A stretch of DNA of 64,000 bases from Planctomycetota bacterium. GTDB taxonomy: Bacteria; Planctomycetota; UBA1135; GCA-002686595. Under the pieces are notes generated by a model. The model saw nothing but the letters and a program-made list of their open reading frames with translations, was not told the DNA's origin and did not search any database. Positions 36,105 to 43,495 of this stretch are shown one piece after another. How positions within the stretch are numbered: the first letter of the stretch is position 1; every line of letters begins with the position of its first letter. The position numbers and the translations under genes were made by a program. Location of the stretch: positions 288,721 through 352,720 of the forward strand of contig DUCM01000010.1 of the NCBI GenBank assembly GCA_012959785.1, read 5' to 3'.

Positions 36105-36842
36105 GCCTCGCGATGTCCGTGGGAAGAATGTGGAAAACCTAGCCAGTCACCATAGATCCTGGTTTGAAGCTAAAAGGCTACGCGATGGGTTCCCAATAAG
36201 TCCTCGAGGGGCGCTCAGGATATTGCAAAGCACGCCCCTCTGACGGGGCTTGAGGGCCCGGTAGCAGCGCTCCCCGAGGCTCATTCCAGGTCAAAAAGCC
36301 CCACCATGCAGGCTGCAGAAGCCCATCTGGGTTCCCAATCTGGGAATGATGAGTAGAGCTTGGCCCATTTTTGGTAGCTGCTGAGTTCGCTCCAATCGGC
36401 CCGTGAGGAGGAGCCAATTTCAGCTCGAGCTGCACGGGCCCATGATCTTCGCGGCGACCGTAATTGGAGGCCCATAACGGCTTCGAAAGTGGGCTCATCG
36501 CGCTTTCATTTGGGAGACCTAAGATAAGTGTGGGCAGATAGTTACGCTCTATTACGGGTTCTGTTGGGCCGGCTTTCTAGAGGATATTCTGAACGACACC
36601 CGAGGCGTTCAATAGGGCTCCCGCGGGCCCCTTTGAGGGCCCGGGAAAGTGCTACCTCGGAGATCAGTGGCTGAGCGAATTGCTGCTGTCTTCAGCCGTT
36701 CAATGCCTTCTCCCGCAGGGGAAAGTTGCAGGAAGACGGGCAAGCTCCATTGGGCGAGCACCGATAGACCGCTTGATGTCGTGGCGTTAGCGCTCATTCC
36801 GGCGCCGCCGAATTCGGACACCCCGTTCAAGGAGAATCTTCC
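36105..36842. other. Long stretch without a convincing gene, lower GC than its surroundings
   Basis: About 740 bases between the rpmB terminator and the histone-like gene. Composition is visibly more AT-rich than neighbouring coding regions, especially 36110-36560. Short open frames on the minus strand (within 36178-36498) have no ribosome-binding site and no family motif. A GGGCCC/GGGCCC hairpin lies near 36625-36645. The last 100-150 bases probably hold the promoter and leader of the histone-like gene. Confidence 0.4.
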
Positions 36843-37145
36843 ATGGCGAAGAAAGCAACCCGTAAGAAGGCCACTCGAAAGAAGGCCACTCGAAAGAAGG
36901 CTAAACGCAAAACCACGCGTAAGAAGGCCAAGAAGAAGGCAACTCGCAAGAAGGCCAAGAAAAAGGCCACTCGCAAGAAAGCCAAGAAGAAGACCACTCG
37001 CAAGAAGGCCAAGAAAAAGGCCACTCGCAAGAAGGCCAAGAAGAAGGCTACCCGCAAGAAGGCCAAGAAAAAGGCCACTCGCAAGAAGGCCAAGAAGAAG
37101 ACCACCCGCAAGAAGGCCAAGAAGAAGGCCACACGTCGCCGTTAG
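36843..37145 (+). CDS. Lysine-rich histone H1-like repeat protein
   Basis: 100 residues made almost only of Lys, Ala, Thr and Arg. After a short opening (MAKKATRKKATRKK) the protein is a tandem array of a 9-residue unit, TRKKAKKKA with T/A variants, repeated about eight times and encoded by a 27-base DNA repeat. It ends in ATRRR. Such proteins resemble the C-terminal tail of eukaryotic H1 and bacterial Hc1/AlgP-type proteins and bind DNA non-specifically. The start is supported by AAGGAG 8 bases upstream. HU follows 25 bases later, so two nucleoid proteins are probably co-expressed. Confidence 0.85.
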   Translation: MAKKATRKKATRKKATRKKAKRKTTRKKAKKKATRKKAKKKATRKKAKKKTTRKKAKKKATRKKAKKKATRKKAKKKATRKKAKKKTTRKKAKKKATRRR

Positions 37146-37170
37146 ACCCGATTGAGCCCAGGATCACATC

Positions 37171-37440
37171 GTGAACAAGAGCCATCTGGTCGCCTTCGTC
37201 GCCGGAGAGCTGCAGACATCCCGTCTGCAAGCCGCTTCGCTCGTTGACACCGTGCTCGCGGGTATTCGCAAGGGACTGGTCGAGGAAAACTCGGTGACGC
37301 TGAGCGGCTTCGGTACCTTCGAAGTCAAGTCCCGCAAGGCGCGGGTGGGTCGCAACCCCCAAACTGGAGAACCGATCCAGATCTGCGCCGGTCGTCGGGT
37401 TGGATTCCGCGTTGGGAAAGCCCTGCGCGAATCTGTCTGA
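37171..37440 (+). CDS. hup: HU/IHF family DNA-binding protein
   Basis: 89 residues, normal HU length, from a GTG with AGGA upstream. The DNA-binding arm signature GFGTFEVKSRKARVGRNPQTGEPI is at about residues 46-69, with the intercalating Pro of the arm present, and GRRVGFRVGKALR closes the protein as in HU. It bends and compacts DNA. It is the second gene of a probable two-gene nucleoid operon and is followed by three tandem terminators. Confidence 0.95.
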   Translation: MNKSHLVAFVAGELQTSRLQAASLVDTVLAGIRKGLVEENSVTLSGFGTFEVKSRKARVGRNPQTGEPIQICAGRRVGFRVGKALRESV

Positions 37441-37473
37441 CATACTCAGCAGCGAGCCCACACAGATACACGC

Positions 37474-37514
37474 GGTGCCTCGGAGGAACTCCGAGACACC
37501 GCGTTCTTCTTTTT
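37474..37514 (+). terminator. Terminator 1 of three tandem copies after HU
   Basis: GGTGCCTCGGAG pairs with CTCCGAGACACC around a GAA loop (one mismatch), followed by GCG and the T-rich TTCTTCTTTTT. It lies 33 bases after the HU stop. Confidence 0.9.
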
Positions 37515-37525
37515 AACCCAAGCCG

Positions 37526-37566
37526 GGTGCCTCGGAGGAACCCCGAGACACCGCGTTCTTCTTTTT
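37526..37566 (+). terminator. Terminator 2 of three tandem copies
   Basis: Second copy of the same hairpin, exactly 52 bases after the first, with the same T-rich tail. One base differs in the right arm (CCCCGAG in place of CTCCGAG), which slightly weakens the stem. Confidence 0.88.
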
Positions 37567-37613
37567 AGCCCAAGCCGGGTGCCTTCGAGGAACTCCGAGG
37601 CACCGACCTTCCT

Positions 37614-39329
37614 CTACGCCTGGGCGCTGGCTCTGGCTTGCAGGGCTGCGATCTCAGCTGCGATGGTGGCATCGTCGAGCTTGTCGAAGAGGCCCTCTAC
37701 ATGGCCCAGGGGCTGTCCAGTGGTCAGTTGGCGCCAAGCGCCCGCTTGCGGCAGGCTGGGCCACTGCTCTTGGGCAACGGCGCTTTCCTGGCCCACCATG
37801 GCCCATAGCGTCTGAGCCTTCTCCGGCATGAAGGGCACCATCCAGCGCGCCACCAGGGAGAGCCACTCGCAACAGGTATTGAGCACCGCCGCGGCACGCT
37901 CTGGATCGCTCTTGCGCAGGGCCCAGGGCGCGAGCTTGTCCACGAAGACATTGGCCACCGCTGCGTTGGCGATGAACTCCTCGGAAGCCCGCCGGAAGCG
38001 GAACTCGCGGATTGAGGCGCCCGGATCGACGATGGCACCGCACTCCTCAAGGAGCACCCGGTCCAATTCGCGGGCCGTGTCCGCGTCGATGGCGGGCACC
38101 TGGCCCTCGAAGTGCTTGTCGATGAAACGCAGCACACGGGTGGCCAGGTTGCCCACGGTGTCCGCCAAGGAGGCATTGACCGTGACCTGAAAGTCCTCCC
38201 AGCGAAACTCCGAATCGGCGTTTTCCGGCATGGAGGCGATCAGGTGAAAACGAGCCGCTTCGGCGTCATAAGTCTCGAAGAAAGCCTCCATGGGCACGGT
38301 CCAGTGGCTCGAGGTCGAGAACTTGGCGCCCTGGAGGTTGTAGAACTCGTTGGCAGGGACAGCCCACGGCAGAATGAAGTCCTGGTCGGCTCCGGCCAAC
38401 ATCGCCGGGAAAACCAGGGCGTGGAAGGGGATGTTGTCCTTGCCCACGAAGTGCACCAAGCGCGTGTCCTCAAAGCACCACCATGTTTTCCAGCCATCGG
38501 GATCGCCCTCCCGGGCGGCCAGCTCCGCGGTCATGGAGATGTAGCCGATGGGGGCGTCGAACCAGACATACAGCACCTTGCCCTCTTCGCCCTCGGCGAG
38601 GTCGGCGGGGACGGGCACGCCCCAACTCATGTCGCGGGTGATCGGGCGCATCTGTAGGTCGTCGAGCATGCGCGAGATGAAGGCCTGGACATTGGCCTTC
38701 CAGTCGCCCTTCTCGAACCAGGCGCCAATGTGGTCATCACGCAGCTTCGGCAGGTCCAGGTACCAGTGGGTTGTGTCGCGCAATTTTGGCTGCGAGCCGC
38801 ATTGTTTGCAGGCAGGGTTCTTGAGTTTGGTTGCGTCCAGCCAAGCACCGCAACTTGGGCACTCATCCCCACGGGCGCCGGTGTGTTCGCACTTGGGGCA
38901 GGTACCCAGCACATAGCGGTCAGGCAGGAACATGGCGTCCTTCTCGCAGTACAACTGGGCGCTTGTCTGCTTGCAGAGATAGCCATTCTCATGGAGTTGC
39001 CGGAACATGTTCTGGGCCATCTCGGTGTGCTGGGGGCATGCGCTGGTGCCGCTCCAGATGTCGAACTCGATGCCGAAGCGCTTGAAGGTGCGTTGGAATT
39101 CCGCGCGCCAGCGGGCCACATAGGTGGCGTAGTCCACGCCTTCCTTCTCGGCGTTGATCGTTATCGCCGCGCCGTACTCGTCGGCGCCGCAGATGTAGCG
39201 CACTTCTTCTCCCTGCATGCGCAACAGTCGCACATAGACATCTGCTGGCAGGTAGGCTCCGGCTATGTGGCCAAAGTGCAGCGGCCCGTTGGCGTAGGGC
39301 AAGGCGCTTGTGACGAGGTATTTGGGCAC
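37614..39329 (-). CDS. metG: Methionyl-tRNA synthetase
   Basis: 571 residues. The class I HIGH box is PYANGPLHFGHIAGAYLPAD near the N-terminus. A zinc knuckle with CPKC, CPSC and CKQC lies at about 145-180. VLYVWFDAPIGYIS and FVGKDNIPFHALVFPAML are MetRS-specific. The KMSKS loop reads KFSTSS (in LQGAKFSTSSHW), so the second Lys is Thr. The protein ends soon after the anticodon-binding domain and has no C-terminal EMAP-like tRNA-binding extension. It is the last gene of a minus-strand group, 42 bases after the LAB_N gene. Confidence 0.95.
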   Translation of the reverse strand: MPKYLVTSALPYANGPLHFGHIAGAYLPADVYVRLLRMQGEEVRYICGADEYGAAITINAEKEGVDYATYVARWRAEFQRTFKRFGIEFDIWSGTSACPQHTEMAQNMFRQLHENGYLCKQTSAQLYCEKDAMFLPDRYVLGTCPKCEHTGARGDECPSCGAWLDATKLKNPACKQCGSQPKLRDTTHWYLDLPKLRDDHIGAWFEKGDWKANVQAFISRMLDDLQMRPITRDMSWGVPVPADLAEGEEGKVLYVWFDAPIGYISMTAELAAREGDPDGWKTWWCFEDTRLVHFVGKDNIPFHALVFPAMLAGADQDFILPWAVPANEFYNLQGAKFSTSSHWTVPMEAFFETYDAEAARFHLIASMPENADSEFRWEDFQVTVNASLADTVGNLATRVLRFIDKHFEGQVPAIDADTARELDRVLLEECGAIVDPGASIREFRFRRASEEFIANAAVANVFVDKLAPWALRKSDPERAAAVLNTCCEWLSLVARWMVPFMPEKAQTLWAMVGQESAVAQEQWPSLPQAGAWRQLTTGQPLGHVEGLFDKLDDATIAAEIAALQARASAQA

Positions 39330-39371
39330 GGGATGGTTCCAGGAGGGGCTGCGGGGGTGGGCCGGGCCATG

Positions 39372-40022
39372 CTACAGTTTTCCGCCTGCGCGGCGGCGAT
39401 GAGAGGACTCGAGCATCAGATTGCGCAGGGGCACGAACCAGGCGAAGATGAAACCGATCCAGAAGATTGGTGTTTCGAGCTGCATGGTGTAGCCCAGGTT
39501 GAAGAGCGAGCCGACGAGGGAAAGCCACCAAAAGCCCATGGGGAAGTGGCTCCGGCCGGCGCGCTCGGAGAGCCACCACTGGAAGAGGAAGCGGGTGCTC
39601 CAGATGGTCTGGCCGATGAGGCCCACGATCAACCAGGGCAGGGCCACCTGAGTGGCAGGCGGCGACATCACATGGCCCCAAGCGAGGAGCAGTACCCCGG
39701 CGGTCAGGGCCAGGAGCGCCGTGGGCAGGGGCCCCAGGCCCGTGTCCTGATTGCCCCCGAATCGCAGGTTGCGGCCATAGGTCGCGCCGTTGACCAAATA
39801 GCCAGGCAAGAGCACCCAGGCTTCGAGGCCCACCGCCACCACGGCCATAATCCCCGAGGCCACCAGGGAAAGCCACCAGAAGAGTGCCGGGCTGGCGCTG
39901 CGCCCCGCTCGTTCAGAGGCCCCCCATTGGACCACTACGCGGCCGAAGAACAGCGCCTGACCCACACATCCGAGGACTTCGAAGGGGCTCAGGCTGAAAC
40001 CAAGAACCTCGATCTCACTCAT
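39372..40022 (-). CDS. Membrane protein with two lipid-A-disaccharide-synthase N-terminal (LAB_N) domains
   Basis: 216 residues from the ATG at 40022, which overlaps the stop of the glycosyltransferase gene (ATGA). Two similar halves are visible: FFGRVVVQWGASERAGRSASPALFWWLSLV near residues 26-55 and TRFLFQWWLSERAGRSHFPMGFWWLSLVGS near 142-172, each followed by hydrophobic helices. This is the LAB_N domain found at the N-terminus of some LpxB proteins and as free-standing proteins beside lipid glycosyltransferases. A role in lipid A or polyprenyl-sugar modification at the inner membrane is likely; the exact reaction is unknown. Confidence 0.85.
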   Translation of the reverse strand: MSEIEVLGFSLSPFEVLGCVGQALFFGRVVVQWGASERAGRSASPALFWWLSLVASGIMAVVAVGLEAWVLLPGYLVNGATYGRNLRFGGNQDTGLGPLPTALLALTAGVLLLAWGHVMSPPATQVALPWLIVGLIGQTIWSTRFLFQWWLSERAGRSHFPMGFWWLSLVGSLFNLGYTMQLETPIFWIGFIFAWFVPLRNLMLESSHRRRAGGKL

Positions 40023-40801
40023 CGTCGCGGCCGCGCGCTGACCTCGACCAGAGGCACGCGTATCACTCGGCCGTGCATCCAGCGCACGGCCAAGAGATCC
40101 TTGAAGGCGCGCCAGGCGCGGTTCAAGACGCCGTACTTGGAAACGCCGGCGACTCGCGGCCTGTGGGACACGGGGTGCTCGAGCACGGAGAAGCCGTGGT
40201 AGCGCAAAAGGGTGGGGAAGAACCGATGCAGGCCCTCGAAGAGCGGTAGGGACTGGATCGCTTCGGCGCGGAAGAGTTTGAGCGAACAACCGGTGTCGCG
40301 GATCGAGTCGCGGCTGATCCAGTTGCGCACGCGGTTGGCGATGCGCGAGGAGATGCGCCGCAGCCAGTTGTCGTTGCGCTTTTGGCGGTAGCCCACCACG
40401 GCATCGTGGTCGGCGAGAACGGCGAGCATGCCCGGGATGTCCGCGGGATCGTTCTGCAAGTCAGCGTCGAGGGTCACGATAATATCGCCGCGAGCGAGTT
40501 GCAGACCGACACCCATGGCCGCGGTCTGGCCGCAGTTTTGCTCGAAGAAGGCGCCCACCACGCGCTGGTCCTCCTCGGCCAGGGCTCGGATCAAGGCTGC
40601 CGAACCGTCGCGGCTACCGTCGTCCACCAGGATCAGCTCCCAGGTGCCGAGGTCCTGCAGAGCTTCGTGGACGCTCAGCACCAGGGGCCGCAAGTTGTCC
40701 TCTTCGTCATAGACCGGCGCCACCAGGCTGAGTCGCGGTCCTTCTCCATGCTCTGGAAACTCGGCTGCGACTCGCCCGAGGGTGATGGAGGGGACGGACA
40801 T
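40019..40801 (-). CDS. Family 2 glycosyltransferase (DPM1/ArnC-like)
   Basis: 260 residues. SLVAPVYDEEDNLRPLV, ILVDDGSRDGS, the metal-binding DADLQNDP and the acceptor region TGCSLKLFRAE and GLHRFFPTLL are typical of GT2 enzymes that transfer a sugar to a polyprenyl phosphate. No C-terminal membrane helices are present, so membrane contact may come from the coupled LAB_N protein encoded directly downstream (4-base overlap). The sugar cannot be assigned. EI24-like gene upstream, metG downstream. Confidence 0.9.
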   Translation of the reverse strand: MSVPSITLGRVAAEFPEHGEGPRLSLVAPVYDEEDNLRPLVLSVHEALQDLGTWELILVDDGSRDGSAALIRALAEEDQRVVGAFFEQNCGQTAAMGVGLQLARGDIIVTLDADLQNDPADIPGMLAVLADHDAVVGYRQKRNDNWLRRISSRIANRVRNWISRDSIRDTGCSLKLFRAEAIQSLPLFEGLHRFFPTLLRYHGFSVLEHPVSHRPRVAGVSKYGVLNRAWRAFKDLLAVRWMHGRVIRVPLVEVSARPRR

Positions 40802-40848
40802 GGGTGAGCCCTAGGATGACACGCAAAGGGGGCCAGGCAAGCCCCGGC

Positions 40849-41991
40849 TCAGACCTTGGGCGTGGCCTGCCCGTTTGTTTGAGGCCGCCGCGTCTCCAGC
40901 GGTCGCAGGGAGTCCTTGTCCAGGCGCACCACCAACCAGAGCCCGCCGATCGAGGCCGCCGGCACCATGATCAGGGGCCCCAAGATGGGAATCACGAACA
41001 GAAGGCCAGCCACCCCACCGTAGGCCGTGACCGCCCCCGCGTTGTGCACCAAAAACTGCAGGCGTTTTGTGAGCGCCCACTCGCGCCTCGAGAAGGGGAT
41101 GTCGAGCAGGGTGATGGCCGTGGCAAAACCCGCCACGGCCATGAAGAGCGGCAGTCCCACCACGGGCACGAACTTCAGGGGCAGGAAGATGATCAAAAGA
41201 AAGACCACCACCAGGGAGGCCTTGATCGAAACCATGAGGGTGTGGCTCTCGATGCGCACCACCCACCAAAGCCACAGTCCGTAGTCTTTTTTCGCGAGGC
41301 CCAGGGCCAGATAGCAGAGCGGCGCGCCGAAGGGCAGCATCCAACCCACGGGACCGCTCACAACAAAACCCGCGACCAAAAAACCCAGGGCCGGCACGGC
41401 GCCCAGAAGCGAGAGCTTGATGCAATCAGCCACCGGGATGCTCGTGGGGCGTTGGATCTCGTCGCGGGGATTGATGCCAAACCAGCTCGTTTCGATGCGT
41501 CCTTGGATCTCGTCCAGGAAAGGTCCGGCGACAGCTTCGTAGACCACTGAGAAGGCGTACAAGGCCACGATCGACGAGACCACAAGCCACAGCACCACGC
41601 CGCTAATCTTGGCCAGCAGCGTGGCCACGCCCTTGTCCAAGAGCCATGTGACAGCAGCCTTGAAGTAACCCTCCTCGAGACCCATGCTCTCCAGATTGTC
41701 CACCGTGGCTGCATCCACGAGGATGTCCACCAGCCCCAGGCTCCAGGTGAACAGTGCGCCGAAGGCCAGGAGGGTCAAGAGCACCGGCGGGACTAGAAAA
41801 CGCTTTACGCCGCGGGTCGTTACCAGAAGCCACAACCCCCGCGGCACCGCTTGCAGCCCGTCGAGGATGCGCCCGATTTGGGTCGTGGGTTGATCCTGCA
41901 GGGAGTCATCGCTCGAACCGTGCTGGCAGTGGGGGCATGACGGCCCCGGAGCGTCGTAACCGCAGAGTCGGCAGGGAGTGGGGTTGAGCAT
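40849..41991 (-). CDS. EI24/CysZ-like membrane protein with N-terminal zinc ribbon
   Basis: 380 residues from the ATG at 41991; an in-frame GTG 24 bases earlier is possible. The N-terminus has CRLCGYDAPGPSCPHC, a four-cysteine zinc ribbon. Several long hydrophobic helices follow (VPPVLLTLLAFGALFTWSLGL, VVLWLVVSSIVALYAFSVVYE, LVVVFLLIIFLPLKFVPVVG) along with the EI24 pattern around PFLDEIQGRIE and FGAPLCYLALGL. CysZ relatives import sulfate; here the zinc ribbon and lack of cys genes make that unsafe. Start of the minus-strand group ending in metG. Confidence 0.78.
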   Translation of the reverse strand: MLNPTPCRLCGYDAPGPSCPHCQHGSSDDSLQDQPTTQIGRILDGLQAVPRGLWLLVTTRGVKRFLVPPVLLTLLAFGALFTWSLGLVDILVDAATVDNLESMGLEEGYFKAAVTWLLDKGVATLLAKISGVVLWLVVSSIVALYAFSVVYEAVAGPFLDEIQGRIETSWFGINPRDEIQRPTSIPVADCIKLSLLGAVPALGFLVAGFVVSGPVGWMLPFGAPLCYLALGLAKKDYGLWLWWVVRIESHTLMVSIKASLVVVFLLIIFLPLKFVPVVGLPLFMAVAGFATAITLLDIPFSRREWALTKRLQFLVHNAGAVTAYGGVAGLLFVIPILGPLIMVPAASIGGLWLVVRLDKDSLRPLETRRPQTNGQATPKV

Positions 41992-42133
41992 GTTCCGGCG
42001 GGCCTCTGGTCGCACCCGCCGCGGTCATAAGAAGAGGTTGGGGCACAGCTTGCGGGCGCAGGCTGGTAGACTACTGCGCCAGTCGCTCGCATCAACCCCT
42101 CTTCAGGCGCCCGGGCGCCACCCCAGAGACAAT

Positions 42134-43303
42134 ATGGCCGGTTACCGCGCGATTGATTTCTACGACCTCGACGACCAGTTCTCCGAAGAAGAGCAAATGG
42201 TGCGTAACACCGTGCGCTCCTGGGTGTCCGAGCGCTTCATGCCCGTCATCATGGAGCACTACGAGGCCGGGACTTTTCCCATGGATCTCGTGCCCGAACT
42301 GGCCGAGCTGGGGGTGTTCGGCTCGAACCTGCCGGAGCAATACGGCTGCGCCGGACTCAACAATGTCTCCTACGGCCTGATCTGCCAGGAGCTCGAGCGC
42401 GGTGACTCCGGCTTGCGTTCCTTCGTCAGCGTACAGGGCTCGCTGGTCATGTGGCCCATCCATGAGTACGGCAGCGAAGCGCAGAAGGATCTCTGGCTGC
42501 CTCAGTTGGCCTCGGGCGAGGCCATCGGTTGTTTCGGTCTGACCGAGCCGGACGCTGGCTCGAATCCCGGTGGCATGACCTGCCGCGCCGTGCGCCATGG
42601 TGATCAGTGGGTTCTCGACGGGCGCAAGATGTGGATCACCAACGGTGGCTTGAGCCAAGTGGCCATCGTCTGGGCCCAGTGCGAGGGCACCATTCGCGGC
42701 TTCGTCGTGCCCTGCGACACCCCGGGCTTCAGCGCACCCGAGCAGAAGCACAAGTTCAGCCTGCGCGCCTCGGTGACTTCGGAATTGGTGCTCGAAGAGG
42801 TGCATCTGCCCCTCGACGCCATGTTGCCCGGTGCGAAGGGCCTGCGCGGTCCGCTCTCATGTTTGACCCAGGCTCGCTACGGCATCGCTTGGGGCGCGAT
42901 GGGTGCCGCCATGGCCGTCTTCGATGAAGCTCTCGAGTACGCTGGCGAACGCATCGTCTTCGACAAGCCCCTGGCCGGTTTTCAGATTCCCCAGCAGAAA
43001 CTGGCCAACATGGCCACCGACATCACTTGCGGCCAACTGCTCGCCTTGCGGCTCGGCAGACTCAAGGATGCGGGCAAGATGACCCCGGTTCAGGTGTCCA
43101 TGGCCAAGCGCAACAATGTCATGAAGGCCCTCGAGATCAGTCGCGTGGGCCGCGACATGTTGGGCGCCAATGGCATCAGCCTCGAATACGGGGTCGGCCG
43201 GCACATGTGCAACTTGGAATCGGTGGTGACTTACGAAGGCACCCACGACATCCACACCTTGGCCATTGGCCACGAATTGACGGGTATTTCGGCCTACCGC
43301 TGA
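42134..43303 (+). CDS. Acyl-CoA dehydrogenase, glutaryl-CoA-dehydrogenase-like
   Basis: 389 residues from the ATG at 42134. FAD-enzyme blocks: SFVSVQGSLVMWPIHEYGSEAQK, GCFGLTEPDAGSNPGGM, WITNGG and the C-terminal VVTYEGTHDIHTLAIGHELTGISAYR, whose Glu in YEGTHDIH is the catalytic base position of glutaryl-CoA dehydrogenases. It would oxidise glutaryl-CoA (or a related short acyl-CoA) to crotonyl-CoA and CO2 in Lys/Trp breakdown. No electron-transfer flavoprotein gene is in the window. It is transcribed alone: divergent from the EI24-like gene and followed by a terminator. Confidence 0.9.
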   Translation: MAGYRAIDFYDLDDQFSEEEQMVRNTVRSWVSERFMPVIMEHYEAGTFPMDLVPELAELGVFGSNLPEQYGCAGLNNVSYGLICQELERGDSGLRSFVSVQGSLVMWPIHEYGSEAQKDLWLPQLASGEAIGCFGLTEPDAGSNPGGMTCRAVRHGDQWVLDGRKMWITNGGLSQVAIVWAQCEGTIRGFVVPCDTPGFSAPEQKHKFSLRASVTSELVLEEVHLPLDAMLPGAKGLRGPLSCLTQARYGIAWGAMGAAMAVFDEALEYAGERIVFDKPLAGFQIPQQKLANMATDITCGQLLALRLGRLKDAGKMTPVQVSMAKRNNVMKALEISRVGRDMLGANGISLEYGVGRHMCNLESVVTYEGTHDIHTLAIGHELTGISAYR

Positions 43304-43397
43304 GGTCGGGGCCTTCGCTGCCGAGATGGGCTCGGAACAGGGTTGCCCACCCTGCGTTGAAGGTCTAGCCAGGTTTCATGGCGGCGCAAGTCATCTT

Positions 43398-43434
43398 GCG
43401 GGGGGCGCTGGTGGGCGTCCCCCGCATTTTATTT
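43398..43434 (+). terminator. Intrinsic terminator after the acyl-CoA dehydrogenase gene
   Basis: GCGGGGGGCGC (43398-43408) pairs with GCGTCCCCCGC (43415-43425) with one G-U, a 6-base loop, then ATTTTATTT. It could also serve the convergent Tm-1-like gene. Confidence 0.85.
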
Positions 43435-43495
43435 CTGGAGAGGCCGTACGGAGAAACCGAGAGACCTTGCCAGGGCATTGCGCATGGCACGGGGC

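Larger units (their letters stand above)
37474..37604. repeat. Tandem triplication of a 52-base terminator unit
   Basis: Three copies begin at 37474, 37526 and 37578. The unit is a 27-base hairpin, an 11-base T-rich tail and a spacer (AACCCAAGCCGG or TAGCCCAAGCCGG). The third copy has GGTGCCTTCGAG/CTCCGAGGCACC, repairing the outer mismatch of copies 1 and 2 but adding another, and its tail is CGACCTTCC, not T-rich. It ends 9 bases before the 3' end of metG on the other strand. Confidence 0.92.

Noticed and set aside
36178..36498. Minus-strand open frame of 106 codons in the gap after rpmB
   Set aside because: No ribosome-binding site, no family motif and Pro/Trp composition unlike the real genes; a second frame over the same bases is equally open.
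36827..37132. Minus-strand frame reading a Phe/Leu/Ala repeat like a membrane protein
   Set aside because: It is the complement of the Lys-rich repeat gene, which has a good ribosome-binding site.
36843..37145. 27-base direct repeats as a possible CRISPR array
   Set aside because: The repeats are contiguous, in frame and encode the Lys-rich protein; there are no spacers and no cas genes.
37474..37604. 52-base period repeats as a CRISPR or attachment site
   Set aside because: Each unit is a hairpin plus T-tail placed right after a gene, which is best explained as duplicated terminators.
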